In this document: positions 6,249-15,128 of the stretch, one piece after another
Layout of the letters: each line of letters opens with the position of its first letter
How positions within the stretch are numbered: position 1 is the first letter of the stretch
Source: an uncultured Clostridia bacterium
GTDB lineage: Bacteria; Bacillota; Clostridia; Oscillospirales; Ruminococcaceae
NCBI GenBank assembly: GCA_937892655.1
Contig: CALBJC010000150.1
Coordinates: forward strand, 1-27,054
Length of the DNA stretch: 27,054 nt
Direction of reading: 5' to 3'
Translations under genes and position numbers: made by a program
Notes under the pieces: model-generated
What the model saw: only the letters and a program-made list of their open reading frames with translations
What the model was told of the DNA's origin: nothing
The model's database searches: none

Positions 6249-7481
6249 TCAAGTTTTTCGATTAGAAAAATTTTTCAAGTCCTCCACATTCACATCAAAC
6301 TTGATGCGCTCGTGGACATCTTTCCGACTTAAAAGGATTACAGTCTCTACATGATTTGTATGCGGGAACATATCTACGGGTACTATCTTTTTAACCTCGT
6401 AGCCGTATTCTGTTATAAATTCAAGATCCCTTGCCAGGGTTTCGGGGTTACACGAAACGTATACTATTCTGTCAGGCTCAAGTGAAGCTGCGGCGTCTAA
6501 GAAATCCTCTGTACTGCCCGCTCTTGGTGGGTCTAGGATGATAACTGATGGCTTTTCAAGGTCTGAATCCTCGTAGTCATCGATAAATGCAGTAGCGTCA
6601 GCACAGTAAACACGCACATTTTCAAGGCCGTTTGCCTTTACATTTGAAATAGCGTCTTTTACAGCATCTTTATTTACCTCAACAGAGATAACCTTTTTAA
6701 CCTTTTTAGCGCAGGCGATGCCTATTGTACCAGTACCGCAGTATGCATCAAGCAGTATGTCGTTGCGGTTGAGCTTTGCAAGCTCGATTGCCTTTTGATA
6801 CAAAACCTCAGCCTGCACGGGATTTACCTGATAGAATGACTGCGGAGAAATCTTGAATTTACAGCCGCATAAAATATCCTCGATATAACCCTTGCCGTAA
6901 AGCGTTTTTGTATTCTGACTGAGCATAATGTTCTTATCGGTCTTGTTTACATTTAAAACAATGGTTGTAATTTCAGGGTGCGCAGATACAAGCGCCTTTA
7001 CAAAGTTGTTTTTTGCAGGCAGAATAGGGTTTGCTCCCACTATTACAACCATAGTCTGATTGGTTGTAAAAGAGCGCCTTACCATAATATAGCGCAAAAA
7101 TCCCGAGCCGTTTTTCTCGTTGTAGCAAGAGATCTTAAAGCTCTTTAAAAGCTTTCTTACAGTAACTGCGATCTCGTCAGAGAGCTTGTCATTCAAAAAG
7201 CATTTGTCAACAGGGATTATAGCGTGAGTAGTTGACTGATAAACACCGCTTACAACGCGCCCCAGCTTTATATCGTAGCGATACGCAATAGACGCTTTGT
7301 TTCTGTAATTGTAAGGATTTTTCATCGGGATAACGGGCGAGACCTCACAGAATTTTGACAAAAGCTTTGAAACCTTTTTGTATTTAAAATCAATCTGTTC
7401 TTTGTAGCTTAAGTTTGAAAGCTGACAGCCCGAGCATTTTTTTGCAACAGGGCATACTCTTTGTGAAATCTCGTTTGACAT
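6249..7481 (-). CDS. rlmD: 23S rRNA (uracil-5-)-methyltransferase, RumA/RlmCD family
   Basis: 410 residues. It methylates C5 of uridine in 23S rRNA (U1939, and in Gram-positive RlmCD also U747). A 4Fe-4S cluster site is formed by Cys10, Cys16, Cys19 and Cys94, matching the E. coli RumA pattern. The N-terminal TRAM domain is reduced or absent. The SAM site is LDAYCGTGTIGIACAKK, followed by ILDPPRAG, and the catalytic Cys is Cys344 in YVSCNPETLARD. The tail HTNHVETVILLSRKDVHERI continues to a short end that differs from the displaced copy downstream. The gene follows the GGDEF/EAL gene by 17 bases with a GAGAGG site. Its 3' end (HVE-codons) is where inserted units join. In streptococci this same region of rumA is a known attachment site for integrative elements. 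Confidence 0.93.
   Translation of the reverse strand: MSNEISQRVCPVAKKCSGCQLSNLSYKEQIDFKYKKVSKLLSKFCEVSPVIPMKNPYNYRNKASIAYRYDIKLGRVVSGVYQSTTHAIIPVDKCFLNDKLSDEIAVTVRKLLKSFKISCYNEKNGSGFLRYIMVRRSFTTNQTMVVIVGANPILPAKNNFVKALVSAHPEITTIVLNVNKTDKNIMLSQNTKTLYGKGYIEDILCGCKFKISPQSFYQVNPVQAEVLYQKAIELAKLNRNDILLDAYCGTGTIGIACAKKVKKVISVEVNKDAVKDAISNVKANGLENVRVYCADATAFIDDYEDSDLEKPSVIILDPPRAGSTEDFLDAAASLEPDRIVYVSCNPETLARDLEFITEYGYEVKKIVPVDMFPHTNHVETVILLSRKDVHERIKFDVNVEDLKNFSNRKT
6281..6347 (-). repeat. rlmD 3'-end repeat, resident copy with presumed attachment site
   Basis: The copy is inside intact rlmD and paired with 5406-5472. Homology starts exactly at GAG (6345-6347) of the HVE codons. Upstream of it the two copies are unrelated. 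This is the expected form of the gene-proximal junction after insertion into an attachment site. Confidence 0.85.
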
Positions 7482-7498
7482 ATAGGGGTTATCCTCTC

Positions 7499-10400
7499 TT
7501 ATTGTTTTGTTAAGTAATCTGTATAGAAGGTATCAGCTGTAACAGGCTCTGAGAACAAGTAGCCCTGAATTTCATTACAGCCACAGCCAAGCAGAAATTC
7601 TGCCTGCTCATCTGTTTCAACACCTTCTGCTATGATATCAAGCTTCATCTGTCTTATCATCTTGATGGTGCTGTCAAGAATAATCTTTGTCTTGTCAGAT
7701 TCATCAAAGCCGTCGATAAAGCCCTTATCAAGCTTGATGATGTCAACAGGAACAGTTCTCAGCATATTGAGTGATGAATAGCCTGCGCCGAAATCGTCCA
7801 TAGCCAGTCTGAAGCCGTAGTTTTTCAGCTTTTCAATATGCTTTATAAGGTTGTCCTCATTTGACATAAATGCGCTTTCAGTAATTTCAAGCTGTAAAAG
7901 CTCAACAGGAATCTTATATTCCTTTACAAGCTTTATCAGATAATCAGAGAATGACTCATCAAATGCGTTCATTCTTGATACGTTTACTGAAATAGGAACA
8001 AGCTTTGCTCCCTTGTCAAGCCACTCACGGATAAACTTACATACTCTTCTCCATACATAATGGTCAAGCATTCTGATAAATCCGTTTCTTTCAAACAGAG
8101 GGATAAAGTGGTCAGGAGTGAAAACATCATCCTGAGAAATCCATCTGATGAGTGCTTCAGCACCAGTGAGCTTGTTTGTCTTGATTGAAAACTTAGGTTG
8201 CATGAAGATCTGGAATTCGTCGTGTTCGAGTGCTTCGTGCATGATGTTTTCAATTCTGTTTTCATTCATCATCTTTTCTCTTAACGTGCTGTCATAGAAA
8301 GCGTGTCTTGAGAAGTATGAACCCTTGATTGTAGAAAGCGCCATTTTTGCTCTGTCGCACATAACGCTTACAGGAATATCATTTGAAATAACCTCATAGA
8401 TACCATATGAGAGCAATATCTTACTAGAAAGAGGATAGCTCTGCATTTCTATGTTCATATCATCGATAAATCTGATAAGTGCATCTTCCTCTAACGAGAT
8501 GAAAAGACCAAATATATCGCCTGAAATTCTGCAGTAAACGTCACCGTGCTTTGTTCTTCTTCTGAGCATATCAGCGATGTATTTGAGTACAGCATCCCCC
8601 GCAGAACCACCGTGGAAGTCGTTGATAAGCTTGAAACGGTTGATGTCTATTACAACAATGTAGTATTTCTTTTCAGGGTTTAATGATAACAGTGCTTCAC
8701 AGCGGTCATAGAAGGTATCAGCTGTGAAAAGGCCAGTAAGAGCGTCCTCCTGCGGTGCAGAAGAATTGCTGCCTGCGCGTGTACCGATTTCGCTGTCAAC
8801 GTTACGGATAGTACCTGTTACACGCTTTAAGCCATTTTGCTCTGTGATAGTTTCAAGATGGATAAGACACCATTCAAAGTTGTGGAAATGATTCAAAAGT
8901 CTTACAAGACATTCTGTATGGGTAACGTCGGAGTTGATGTCATCAATGATATTGAAGATGATCTGTCTGTCATCATCGTGAACAACTCTGTCGTTTAAGA
9001 GAATATCGAATAAGTCACGGTTATCGTAGTTACCAACAAACCATTCCTTGATTTTAGGCGAAGTATAGCGCTCTTCTGTAGCTTCATTCCATTCAAATAC
9101 GATTGTATTTGAATGGTCAAGCAGACGTCTGTAGTAGCTGCTTTCTTCACTCTGTAAAGTGATAAGCTGCTTTTTCTCAAGCGCCTCCTGCTGAGCCTTT
9201 TCTTCGGAGATATCCTTAAACATTATAAGGGCGCGGTCTTCCTTTTCACCCTCGCAGAAGGTAGCGCTTACCCAGTAATACTTGCCGTCAAGAGCAAGCT
9301 TTCTGTACTGAACTGTAAAGCTGCCGTGCTTTTTGAGCTGTTCTTTTACATAAGGATGCTTGAATTCCTTTGATACCTTTTCGATATCATCCTCATAAAC
9401 GATATGTGAGTAGTCAAAGTCAGCAGGCATTTCATCCCATGAATTGTTATCTCTGTCAACAAAACGTGAGTTCTGTTTTCTGAAAATATTCTTGTAATCG
9501 CCGGTGATGAGATTTTGTTCAACAACATTGAAGTAGTTGTTTTCCAATACATAGCGATACTTCTTTTCATTTGCAAGTCTTTCCTGTTCAAGACGCTTTC
9601 TTTCAGAAACCTCCTTGAGAAGAATGATTGCGATATTTGAACTTGCACCGCGGCTTGCGATATAAATCTGAGCCTTTGTCCAGCTTGTTGTGTGATTTTC
9701 TGAGATTCTTGGGAATTCAGCTGAGAATTCATCAATGCCGCTTGCAAATTTGCCTCTTAAAAGTGAAGGTGAGAATACCTGCTCGATAACCTTGTGATAT
9801 TCTTCAGGAACAACGCTCTTGAAGGCTTCAATAAACTTTTCACATGAAGCAGACTTGTCAGAAATAGGTGAAACGTTGTGACGGGAGAAGTTTGTAGTAA
9901 TCTCACCTTCAAACAAATCTACAACAAGCAGCTGCTCATAGGTTTTCATCATAGCAAGCTTTAAAACATTCTTGATGCTTTCTTCGGTAAAGTCATCGTG
10001 AATTTCAATTTCATCATCGAGAGAAATGGTATTTATATCCTTTGCACTTACAATATATGCGTCGTCAGCGCCATCCCAGCTGATCGGCATAGCAGTAGCC
10101 GGGAACTTTTCTGAAGGCCTGTCGTGGAATATCAGTGATGTTTTGGTATTGATGTCGGTTTCTGTTTCGTAATTTGAACAGAATTCATCTGCATGAATGC
10201 CGATCTCAATAGAAGGGATAAGCTCCTTTGCCTTGTTGTTGAAGTATAGGATTTCGCCGTTGCTTTTCTTTGCAACAAAAACAGGGAAGCTTAAAACTGT
10301 GTTGAGAAGCTTTGTTATGTTGTCAGAATACTGCTTGTTCTTTAATACAGAGAACTGTGTAAACAGCGATTCTGCAAAAAGGTTAGCCAGAAACTGAAGC

Positions 10401-12118
10401 ATAGCTATGTCACGCTGAACCCATGCTCTTGAGCCATCGTATTCAGCAAATGTTATGTAGCCGTATAGAATATCGTTCTTTGAGATTGTAATCTGTAAGT
10501 ATGCGCCCGCATCCATAAGACCCGGAACGGTTGAATCCTGAAGAAGATCTGTCTTTACATCGTTTGATGAGAAGATGTTTGATTTGTAGTTAGGAATAGG
10601 AAATAGATTTCTTGCAATCGCGTTACCTGTATTGATAGCGCCGGTACTTTTCTTATTTTCCCAGTCCCACATAAGAATACAAGCGTCACCTGAAAGATTT
10701 GCAACAAAAACGCTTACTCTGTCGATACCAAGCTCTTTACCTACGAGCTTTAAAACGTCAGGAGCCTTTTGTATATCACTCATTACAGGAACAGCCTTGT
10801 CAATAATATCAATAGACAGCTTTTTGCCGTATGTAGGTACAGCGCCCGTTTTCTTAGAGCTATCCTGATTAGGCTTGTGACCGTAGATCTCAAAGTGGGC
10901 CTTACCTGATTCCTTTGCAGAATAAAGCGCCATATCAGCGTATCTGTAAAGCTCTTCGTATGTAGGGGATTTATCGCCTATTGCAATACCAAGGCTTATT
11001 GTGCAAGCAGAGCCAAGCTTGTCAGAGCATTTCTTTGTAAGAGTCTGACAGATATCGCCTGCAAAGCTTTCTATATCGATGCCTGAAATATCAGGGATAA
11101 ATACCTGGAATTCATCGCCGCCGACTCTGCCTATAGCGTAGTCGGGGTTACACATCTGCTTTAATGTAGATGTGATAGTAACTAAGATCTCGTCGCCTGC
11201 GATATGTCCGTAAAGGTCGTTTACAACCTTGAAGTCATCAATATCGAGCATAAACAGAGCGCAGGTTATGTTATCCTTGTTGTTTTCAAAGTGCTTGCAT
11301 ATATGCTCTTCGATAGCCTTTCTGTTTAAAACGCCTGTCATAAGGTCAGTTGTTGAAGCCTCTAAAAGATTCATTTGTTCGCGCTTTTCGCTGTCGATAT
11401 TTACTAAAGTACCGATAACAAACCAAGGCTTACCCTCAGAGTCAAAGATTGTCTTACAGGTAAACTTGACCCATACATATCTGTTGTTAGAGTCAGAAAT
11501 TCGCATAACAAGGTCAGCGAGTCTGCCAACCTTAGGAGGGTTTTTAAAAATGTTATATAAAGCCTCTCTGTCATCAGGGTGAACTCTTGTAACGTTCTCA
11601 TGCTGTCTTAAATAGTTTTCAATAACCTCGTCACAGCCTAAGAAGTTTCTTGTATTCTTACCCATTGTCATAACATCAAGCTGATAGTTATATTCAACCA
11701 AGATATTTGATGAAAGCTCGATAACAGATGAATATCTGCTCTTTTCCTGCCTGAGAGTATTTTCAACCTTCTTCTGAGCGTCGATGTTGAAGAATGCAAA
11801 AATAAATACTTCTTCAGAAAATTTCTTGATACAAAGCTGATACCAGCTTGTATTATATCCTTTCTGGAAAATTCTCAGCGGAATAGGTTCGTAATCATCG
11901 GTGTTCTTTGTAATAGATTCCTTGATTTTGAAGAAGTCACTCGGATAAACAGCCTGACGCATTGAAAGTATACTGTTAGTGCTACCGCCCGTTGCCTGAT
12001 AGAAGTATCCGTTAGCACTCAAAATCGTCATATTATCGTCATTTGCACAGATAACAACGCCGCAAGGCAAAGCATCTGAAAACAAATTTTCTTTGATTAA
12101 GTTTATATCAAAATTCAT
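7499..12118 (-). CDS. multidomain PAS/GAF-GGDEF ... degenerate GGDEF-EAL c-di-GMP protein
   Basis: 1539 residues with no membrane segment. Order: two N-terminal PAS-like domains (1-250), a GGDEF domain with intact GRVGGDEF at 333-337, a GAF-like domain (about 430-590), three PAS-like regions (about 600-1110; one ends FKDISEEKAQQEAL), a second GGDEF domain whose signature has decayed to SGDIF (1199-1203), and a C-terminal EAL domain. The EAL domain keeps AEALIRW (EAL 1321-1323), SVNVSR, LEITES, MDDFGAGYSSL, IKLDKGFI, IAEGVET and the CNEIQGYLFSEP Gln. The first GGDEF has no RxxD inhibitory site. It should therefore both make and break c-di-GMP, with the second GGDEF perhaps only sensing GTP. 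GGAGGGAAA precedes the ATG. It is encoded between an AraC regulator and rlmD. Length and double GGDEF are unusual. Confidence 0.93.
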   Translation of the reverse strand: MNFDINLIKENLFSDALPCGVVICANDDNMTILSANGYFYQATGGSTNSILSMRQAVYPSDFFKIKESITKNTDDYEPIPLRIFQKGYNTSWYQLCIKKFSEEVFIFAFFNIDAQKKVENTLRQEKSRYSSVIELSSNILVEYNYQLDVMTMGKNTRNFLGCDEVIENYLRQHENVTRVHPDDREALYNIFKNPPKVGRLADLVMRISDSNNRYVWVKFTCKTIFDSEGKPWFVIGTLVNIDSEKREQMNLLEASTTDLMTGVLNRKAIEEHICKHFENNKDNITCALFMLDIDDFKVVNDLYGHIAGDEILVTITSTLKQMCNPDYAIGRVGGDEFQVFIPDISGIDIESFAGDICQTLTKKCSDKLGSACTISLGIAIGDKSPTYEELYRYADMALYSAKESGKAHFEIYGHKPNQDSSKKTGAVPTYGKKLSIDIIDKAVPVMSDIQKAPDVLKLVGKELGIDRVSVFVANLSGDACILMWDWENKKSTGAINTGNAIARNLFPIPNYKSNIFSSNDVKTDLLQDSTVPGLMDAGAYLQITISKNDILYGYITFAEYDGSRAWVQRDIAMLQFLANLFAESLFTQFSVLKNKQYSDNITKLLNTVLSFPVFVAKKSNGEILYFNNKAKELIPSIEIGIHADEFCSNYETETDINTKTSLIFHDRPSEKFPATAMPISWDGADDAYIVSAKDINTISLDDEIEIHDDFTEESIKNVLKLAMMKTYEQLLVVDLFEGEITTNFSRHNVSPISDKSASCEKFIEAFKSVVPEEYHKVIEQVFSPSLLRGKFASGIDEFSAEFPRISENHTTSWTKAQIYIASRGASSNIAIILLKEVSERKRLEQERLANEKKYRYVLENNYFNVVEQNLITGDYKNIFRKQNSRFVDRDNNSWDEMPADFDYSHIVYEDDIEKVSKEFKHPYVKEQLKKHGSFTVQYRKLALDGKYYWVSATFCEGEKEDRALIMFKDISEEKAQQEALEKKQLITLQSEESSYYRRLLDHSNTIVFEWNEATEERYTSPKIKEWFVGNYDNRDLFDILLNDRVVHDDDRQIIFNIIDDINSDVTHTECLVRLLNHFHNFEWCLIHLETITEQNGLKRVTGTIRNVDSEIGTRAGSNSSAPQEDALTGLFTADTFYDRCEALLSLNPEKKYYIVVIDINRFKLINDFHGGSAGDAVLKYIADMLRRRTKHGDVYCRISGDIFGLFISLEEDALIRFIDDMNIEMQSYPLSSKILLSYGIYEVISNDIPVSVMCDRAKMALSTIKGSYFSRHAFYDSTLREKMMNENRIENIMHEALEHDEFQIFMQPKFSIKTNKLTGAEALIRWISQDDVFTPDHFIPLFERNGFIRMLDHYVWRRVCKFIREWLDKGAKLVPISVNVSRMNAFDESFSDYLIKLVKEYKIPVELLQLEITESAFMSNEDNLIKHIEKLKNYGFRLAMDDFGAGYSSLNMLRTVPVDIIKLDKGFIDGFDESDKTKIILDSTIKMIRQMKLDIIAEGVETDEQAEFLLGCGCNEIQGYLFSEPVTADTFYTDYLTKQ

Positions 12119-12131
12119 AGCTGTTTCCCTC

Positions 12132-12953
12132 CTATCTTTTATGTAATGAACGGAATTCTGCAGGCGACATCATTTCGTGCCGTTTGAATACCGCGCAGAA
12201 ATAACTGCTGTCATTGTAGCCTACCTGCTCAGCAATTTCGTTTATAGATAAGCTACCCTCTAAAAGCAATGCCTTTGCGTTCTGAATTCTCTGGCGTGCC
12301 AAAAACTCAAAAGGTCTGAGCGAAAGACATTCCTTGAATAATCTGCAAAGATACTGCGGTGAAAGATGAACAAGCTCTGAGAGCTCCTCGAGCGTAATAT
12401 CCTTGTCTGAATTATTTTCAATATAATCAATAACCGGTTTAATTGTTGAAAGCTTGGTCTGGTCAGCAAAAACAGGGGACTGGATTGAAAGACGGTAGAT
12501 TTCCAAAATCAGCTGGTATAAAATACCCGAGCTTTGATAGCCTCCATAGAAGCCGCCCGTTTTAGCTGTCAGCAAAAGCTTTTTGAAAACCGACTCTGCT
12601 ATTGAAATATCAAAAAGAGTGAAAACCTTAGCGTCTTTAAAATCAAGAGAATTTAAAAGCTCCTGCGCACCCTCGCCGTCAAAGGTTACCCAATGCGTTT
12701 CCCATTTATCCTGAGTTCTGAAATATTCGTGCGCAAGCTTTGGTGGAAGATAAAAGCCCTTGCCCTGATTTATTCTGTATTCCTTGCCGTTTACGCGCAG
12801 TAAACCCTCACCCTTGGTACAGTAGATAAACTGATGATAAGGGTAGCCTTCTGTACGATTTAAGTGAAACTGATATTCGTTTGCACCAACACCTACAAGA
12901 AATATAGGCAGCTTTGCTTCATTTCCGATTATAGGAAAGCAATATTCTTCCAC
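12132..12953 (-). CDS. AraC-family transcriptional regulator with cupin sensor
   Basis: 273 residues. The N-terminal half is a cupin-like arm (HQFIYCTKGEGLLRVNGKEY, then GKGFYLPPKLAHEYF). The C-terminal 100 residues hold two AraC helix-turn-helix motifs (ITLEELSELVHLSPQYLCRL and SINEIAEQVGYNDSSYFCAV, then FKR and a final SPAEFRSL). Such proteins usually bind a sugar or small molecule and activate nearby genes. The ligand is unknown here. The start codon is GTG, with GGGAG overlapping the ABC-F stop codon upstream, so translation is probably coupled. It lies 13 bases before the GGDEF/EAL gene and may regulate its own operon or a distant target. Confidence 0.92.
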   Translation of the reverse strand: MEEYCFPIIGNEAKLPIFLVGVGANEYQFHLNRTEGYPYHQFIYCTKGEGLLRVNGKEYRINQGKGFYLPPKLAHEYFRTQDKWETHWVTFDGEGAQELLNSLDFKDAKVFTLFDISIAESVFKKLLLTAKTGGFYGGYQSSGILYQLILEIYRLSIQSPVFADQTKLSTIKPVIDYIENNSDKDITLEELSELVHLSPQYLCRLFKECLSLRPFEFLARQRIQNAKALLLEGSLSINEIAEQVGYNDSSYFCAVFKRHEMMSPAEFRSLHKR

Positions 12954-12967
12954 GTTGTTCTCACTCC

Positions 12968-14902
12968 CTAGTCTTCAAGAGAAGCCCATTCATCAAGCAT
13001 TTCGCCCAGTCTGTTTTTATACTCCTCTAAAAGAATACATTTTTCGTTTAATATGTCATAATTCTTTGCAACCTCAGGAGAAGCGATTTCTTCTTCTAAG
13101 TTGAAAATATCCGTTTCAAGCTGTTCGATTTCGTTTTCAAGCTGTCGTATACGGTTTTTTCTTGCAGCATCAGCGCTGCGCTGTTCTTTTGTGCGGTATT
13201 GCTTCTGCTTTTGGTCAGCCTTTTTTTCTTCCTGCTTTTTCTCAGCAATAAGCTTTTGTTCTTCAAGCTGATTGTTTGTTGTAACCTCTAAGTAGTAATC
13301 AAAATTACCCTTGTAGCTTGTACAGCCGTCTTCTGTAACCTCAATTATTCTTGAAGCAATTTTGTTGAGAAGATATCTGTCGTGAGATACAAAAATTATT
13401 GTACCGTCATACTCCAAAAGCGCTTCTTCGAGCACTTCCTTTGAGCTCATATCAAGATGGTTTGTAGGCTCGTCGAGAATCAAAACGTTACCGCGCTCGA
13501 GCATCATTACAGCAAATAAAAGCTTTGCTCTTTCGCCACCGCTCAAAACCCTGACTTCCTTGAAAACATCCTCACCAGTGAGTAAAACTGAGCCTAAAAC
13601 GCTCCTGAGCATTCCTTCTGTCATTCTCGGCCAGCGTCTGTGCAGTTCTTCTAGTGCTGTATTTTCCTGTCTTAAATTTGAATGCTCCTGCTCAAAGTAT
13701 GCAAGCTTTACATTGCCTGCCCATTCTATATAGCCCTTTTCGTGAGGGTTTATACCCTGAAGTGTTTTTAAGATTGAAGTTTTGCCTATACCGTTTGAGC
13801 CGATAAGCGCTACCTTTTCGCCACGTCTGAGCTCAATATCAAACGAGTTTACAAGCGTTTTTTTGTTTTCGCCCTCGCCGACTACGATATCAACGCCCTG
13901 AGCGTTTAAAACTTCCTTAGGCGGAACAATATCATATTCAAGCTTAATCTTAGGCGGTTTTGTATAGGTTTTCGGCTTGTCCATAACTTCAATGCGGTCG
14001 AGCATATGCTGACGGGATTTTGCCATATTTGCAGTTGAAGCACGAACTTTATTCTTATCGATATTTTCCTGTAGAGTATCGATCTGCGTTCTTTGCGCCT
14101 CATACTCTTTCATAAGCCTTTCAAGCCTTGCTTTTCTGAGGGTTAAGAATGCTGAATAGTTGCCCTTGTAAGAAATAAGCCTGCCGTCTTCAATTTCACA
14201 TATTCTCGTACAGATTTTATCAAGAAAATATCTGTCGTGAGAAACTATCAGTACAGCACCCTTGTAGCTCTGAAGATAGCCTTCAAGCCACATAAGAGTT
14301 TTAAAATCAAGATGGTTTGTAGGCTCGTCTAAAATCAAAAGATTAGGGCTTTCAAGCAAAAGCTTTGCAAGCGCAAGTCTTGTTTTTTCACCGCCGCTGA
14401 GAGAGTCAACAATTCTGTCAGTATTAGTATCGGCAAAGCCCATACCGTTGAGAATAGTTTTGATTTTTACATCAATGATATATCCGTCATTTGCCTCATA
14501 GTATGAAGCAAGCTCTGCATACTGAGCGCTGTCGCTTTCAAAGGTAGCTGAATTTTTCTCATCAGCCATTTTCTTTTCAAGCGTTTTCATCTTTTCAAGC
14601 GTGTCATAAAGCTTAGAAAATGGCAGCTTCATTTCCTGCATGATCGTATTATGGCTTGTAAGACCGCTGTTTTGCTGTAAAAAGCCGATAGCGGTATTGG
14701 TTGAGATATTAACGCTGCCTTTACCGTCGGGCGTTTTGTCAAAGCCCTCAAGCCCTGTGAGAATTTTAAGCAGGGTAGTTTTTCCGCAGCCGTTATCGCC
14801 TACAAGACCGATGCGCTCATTATCCTCAATAGTGAGGTTTATATCCCGAAGCAGTGCCTCGCCGTTATAGTATTTATACAAAGTGTCAATGCTAGCTAAC
14901 AT
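12968..14902 (-). CDS. ABC-F family ATPase, YdiF/Uup-like
   Basis: 644 residues from the chosen ATG. There are two ATP-binding cassettes: Walker A GDNGCGKTT and GSNGIGKTS, signatures LSGGEKTRLALAKLLL and LSGGERAKLLF, and Walker B LLILDEPTNHLD and VLILDEPTNHLD. An inter-domain linker has a Lys/Arg-rich helical arm, and a C-terminal coiled coil (about the last 90 residues) follows. It has no transmembrane domain, so it is a ribosome-acting ABC-F protein and not a transporter. I take the ATG giving MLASIDTLYKYYNGEALL because it fits the family N-terminus. A TTG 33 bases upstream is possible but sits on top of AAAGGA. No strong ribosome binding site precedes the ATG, and a palindrome and a leader ORF do. 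Head of an operon with the AraC, GGDEF/EAL and rlmD genes. Whether it gives antibiotic protection or is a housekeeping translation factor cannot be told. Confidence 0.93.
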   Translation of the reverse strand: MLASIDTLYKYYNGEALLRDINLTIEDNERIGLVGDNGCGKTTLLKILTGLEGFDKTPDGKGSVNISTNTAIGFLQQNSGLTSHNTIMQEMKLPFSKLYDTLEKMKTLEKKMADEKNSATFESDSAQYAELASYYEANDGYIIDVKIKTILNGMGFADTNTDRIVDSLSGGEKTRLALAKLLLESPNLLILDEPTNHLDFKTLMWLEGYLQSYKGAVLIVSHDRYFLDKICTRICEIEDGRLISYKGNYSAFLTLRKARLERLMKEYEAQRTQIDTLQENIDKNKVRASTANMAKSRQHMLDRIEVMDKPKTYTKPPKIKLEYDIVPPKEVLNAQGVDIVVGEGENKKTLVNSFDIELRRGEKVALIGSNGIGKTSILKTLQGINPHEKGYIEWAGNVKLAYFEQEHSNLRQENTALEELHRRWPRMTEGMLRSVLGSVLLTGEDVFKEVRVLSGGERAKLLFAVMMLERGNVLILDEPTNHLDMSSKEVLEEALLEYDGTIIFVSHDRYLLNKIASRIIEVTEDGCTSYKGNFDYYLEVTTNNQLEEQKLIAEKKQEEKKADQKQKQYRTKEQRSADAARKNRIRQLENEIEQLETDIFNLEEEIASPEVAKNYDILNEKCILLEEYKNRLGEMLDEWASLED

Positions 14903-14916
14903 ATAGTGTAAGTTTT

Positions 14917-14935
14917 TTGAGCTTTTAAAGCTCAA
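14917..14935. promoter_or_regulatory. 19-bp perfect palindrome between leader ORF and ABC-F start
   Basis: TTGAGCTTT-T-AAAGCTCAA is perfectly symmetric around 14926. In the ABC-F transcript it would form a 7-8 bp hairpin that starts at the end of the leader ORF and ends about 14 bases before the ATG. It could block initiation or act as a protein operator. The run of A after it rules out a terminator for this strand. Confidence 0.55.
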
Positions 14936-14967
14936 TCCTTTCTGTATTTTTTATCCTTTTTCTCCAT
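14932..14967 (-). CDS. putative 11-residue leader peptide upstream of ABC-F gene
   Basis: The ORF reads MEKKDKKYRKD then TGA, with a GGGG stretch 5 bases before its ATG. It lies in the short leader between a strong promoter and the ABC-F gene, and its stop falls inside the 19-bp palindrome. Ribosome stalling on short, Lys/Arg-rich leaders is a known way to control ABC-F resistance genes. Here the link is inference. An overlapping frame (start MGKLWRKR) also exists. Confidence 0.4.
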   Translation of the reverse strand: MEKKDKKYRKD

Positions 14968-14996
14968 AATTTCCCCATAATAATATACATAATATT

Positions 14997-15025
14997 ATTA
15001 TACATTAAATTTGAATAAATTACAA
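14997..15025 (-). promoter_or_regulatory. sigma-A promoter of the ABC-F operon
   Basis: Minus strand TTGTAA, 17-base spacer, consensus TATAAT. The transcript should start near 14990, leaving a leader of about 90 nt that holds the small ORF and the palindrome. It is divergent from the promoter at 15060-15088. Confidence 0.78.
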
Positions 15026-15059
15026 TAATTTATGTATAAAAAATATGTCCAAAACCTTG

Positions 15060-15088
15060 TTGAAAATACTGAAAAAGTGTGATATACT
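15060..15088 (+). promoter_or_regulatory. sigma-A promoter of the DUF5685/J-domain operon
   Basis: TTGAAA, 17-base spacer, TATACT, with TGTGA immediately before the -10 (TRTGN type). It starts about 40 bases before the small hypothetical gene's ATG. Confidence 0.8.
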
Positions 15089-15128
15089 ATATTTTGGATA
15101 AGTATCAATATGTGTAGGGAGTGTTAAA

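Noticed and set aside
6232..6252. Upstream ATG of the nucleosidase overlapping the rlmD stop
   Set aside because: The ATG at 6231 has GGAGG six bases upstream and places the catalytic Glu at 12 as in the E. coli enzyme.
7984..11601. Several 60-130 codon frames inside the GGDEF/EAL gene on both strands
   Set aside because: All overlap a long gene with recognisable domains throughout. None has a ribosome binding site or family features.
14903..14935. TTG start for the ABC-F protein
   Set aside because: The extra 11 residues do not fit the family start, and the only AAAGGA sequence sits directly against the TTG.
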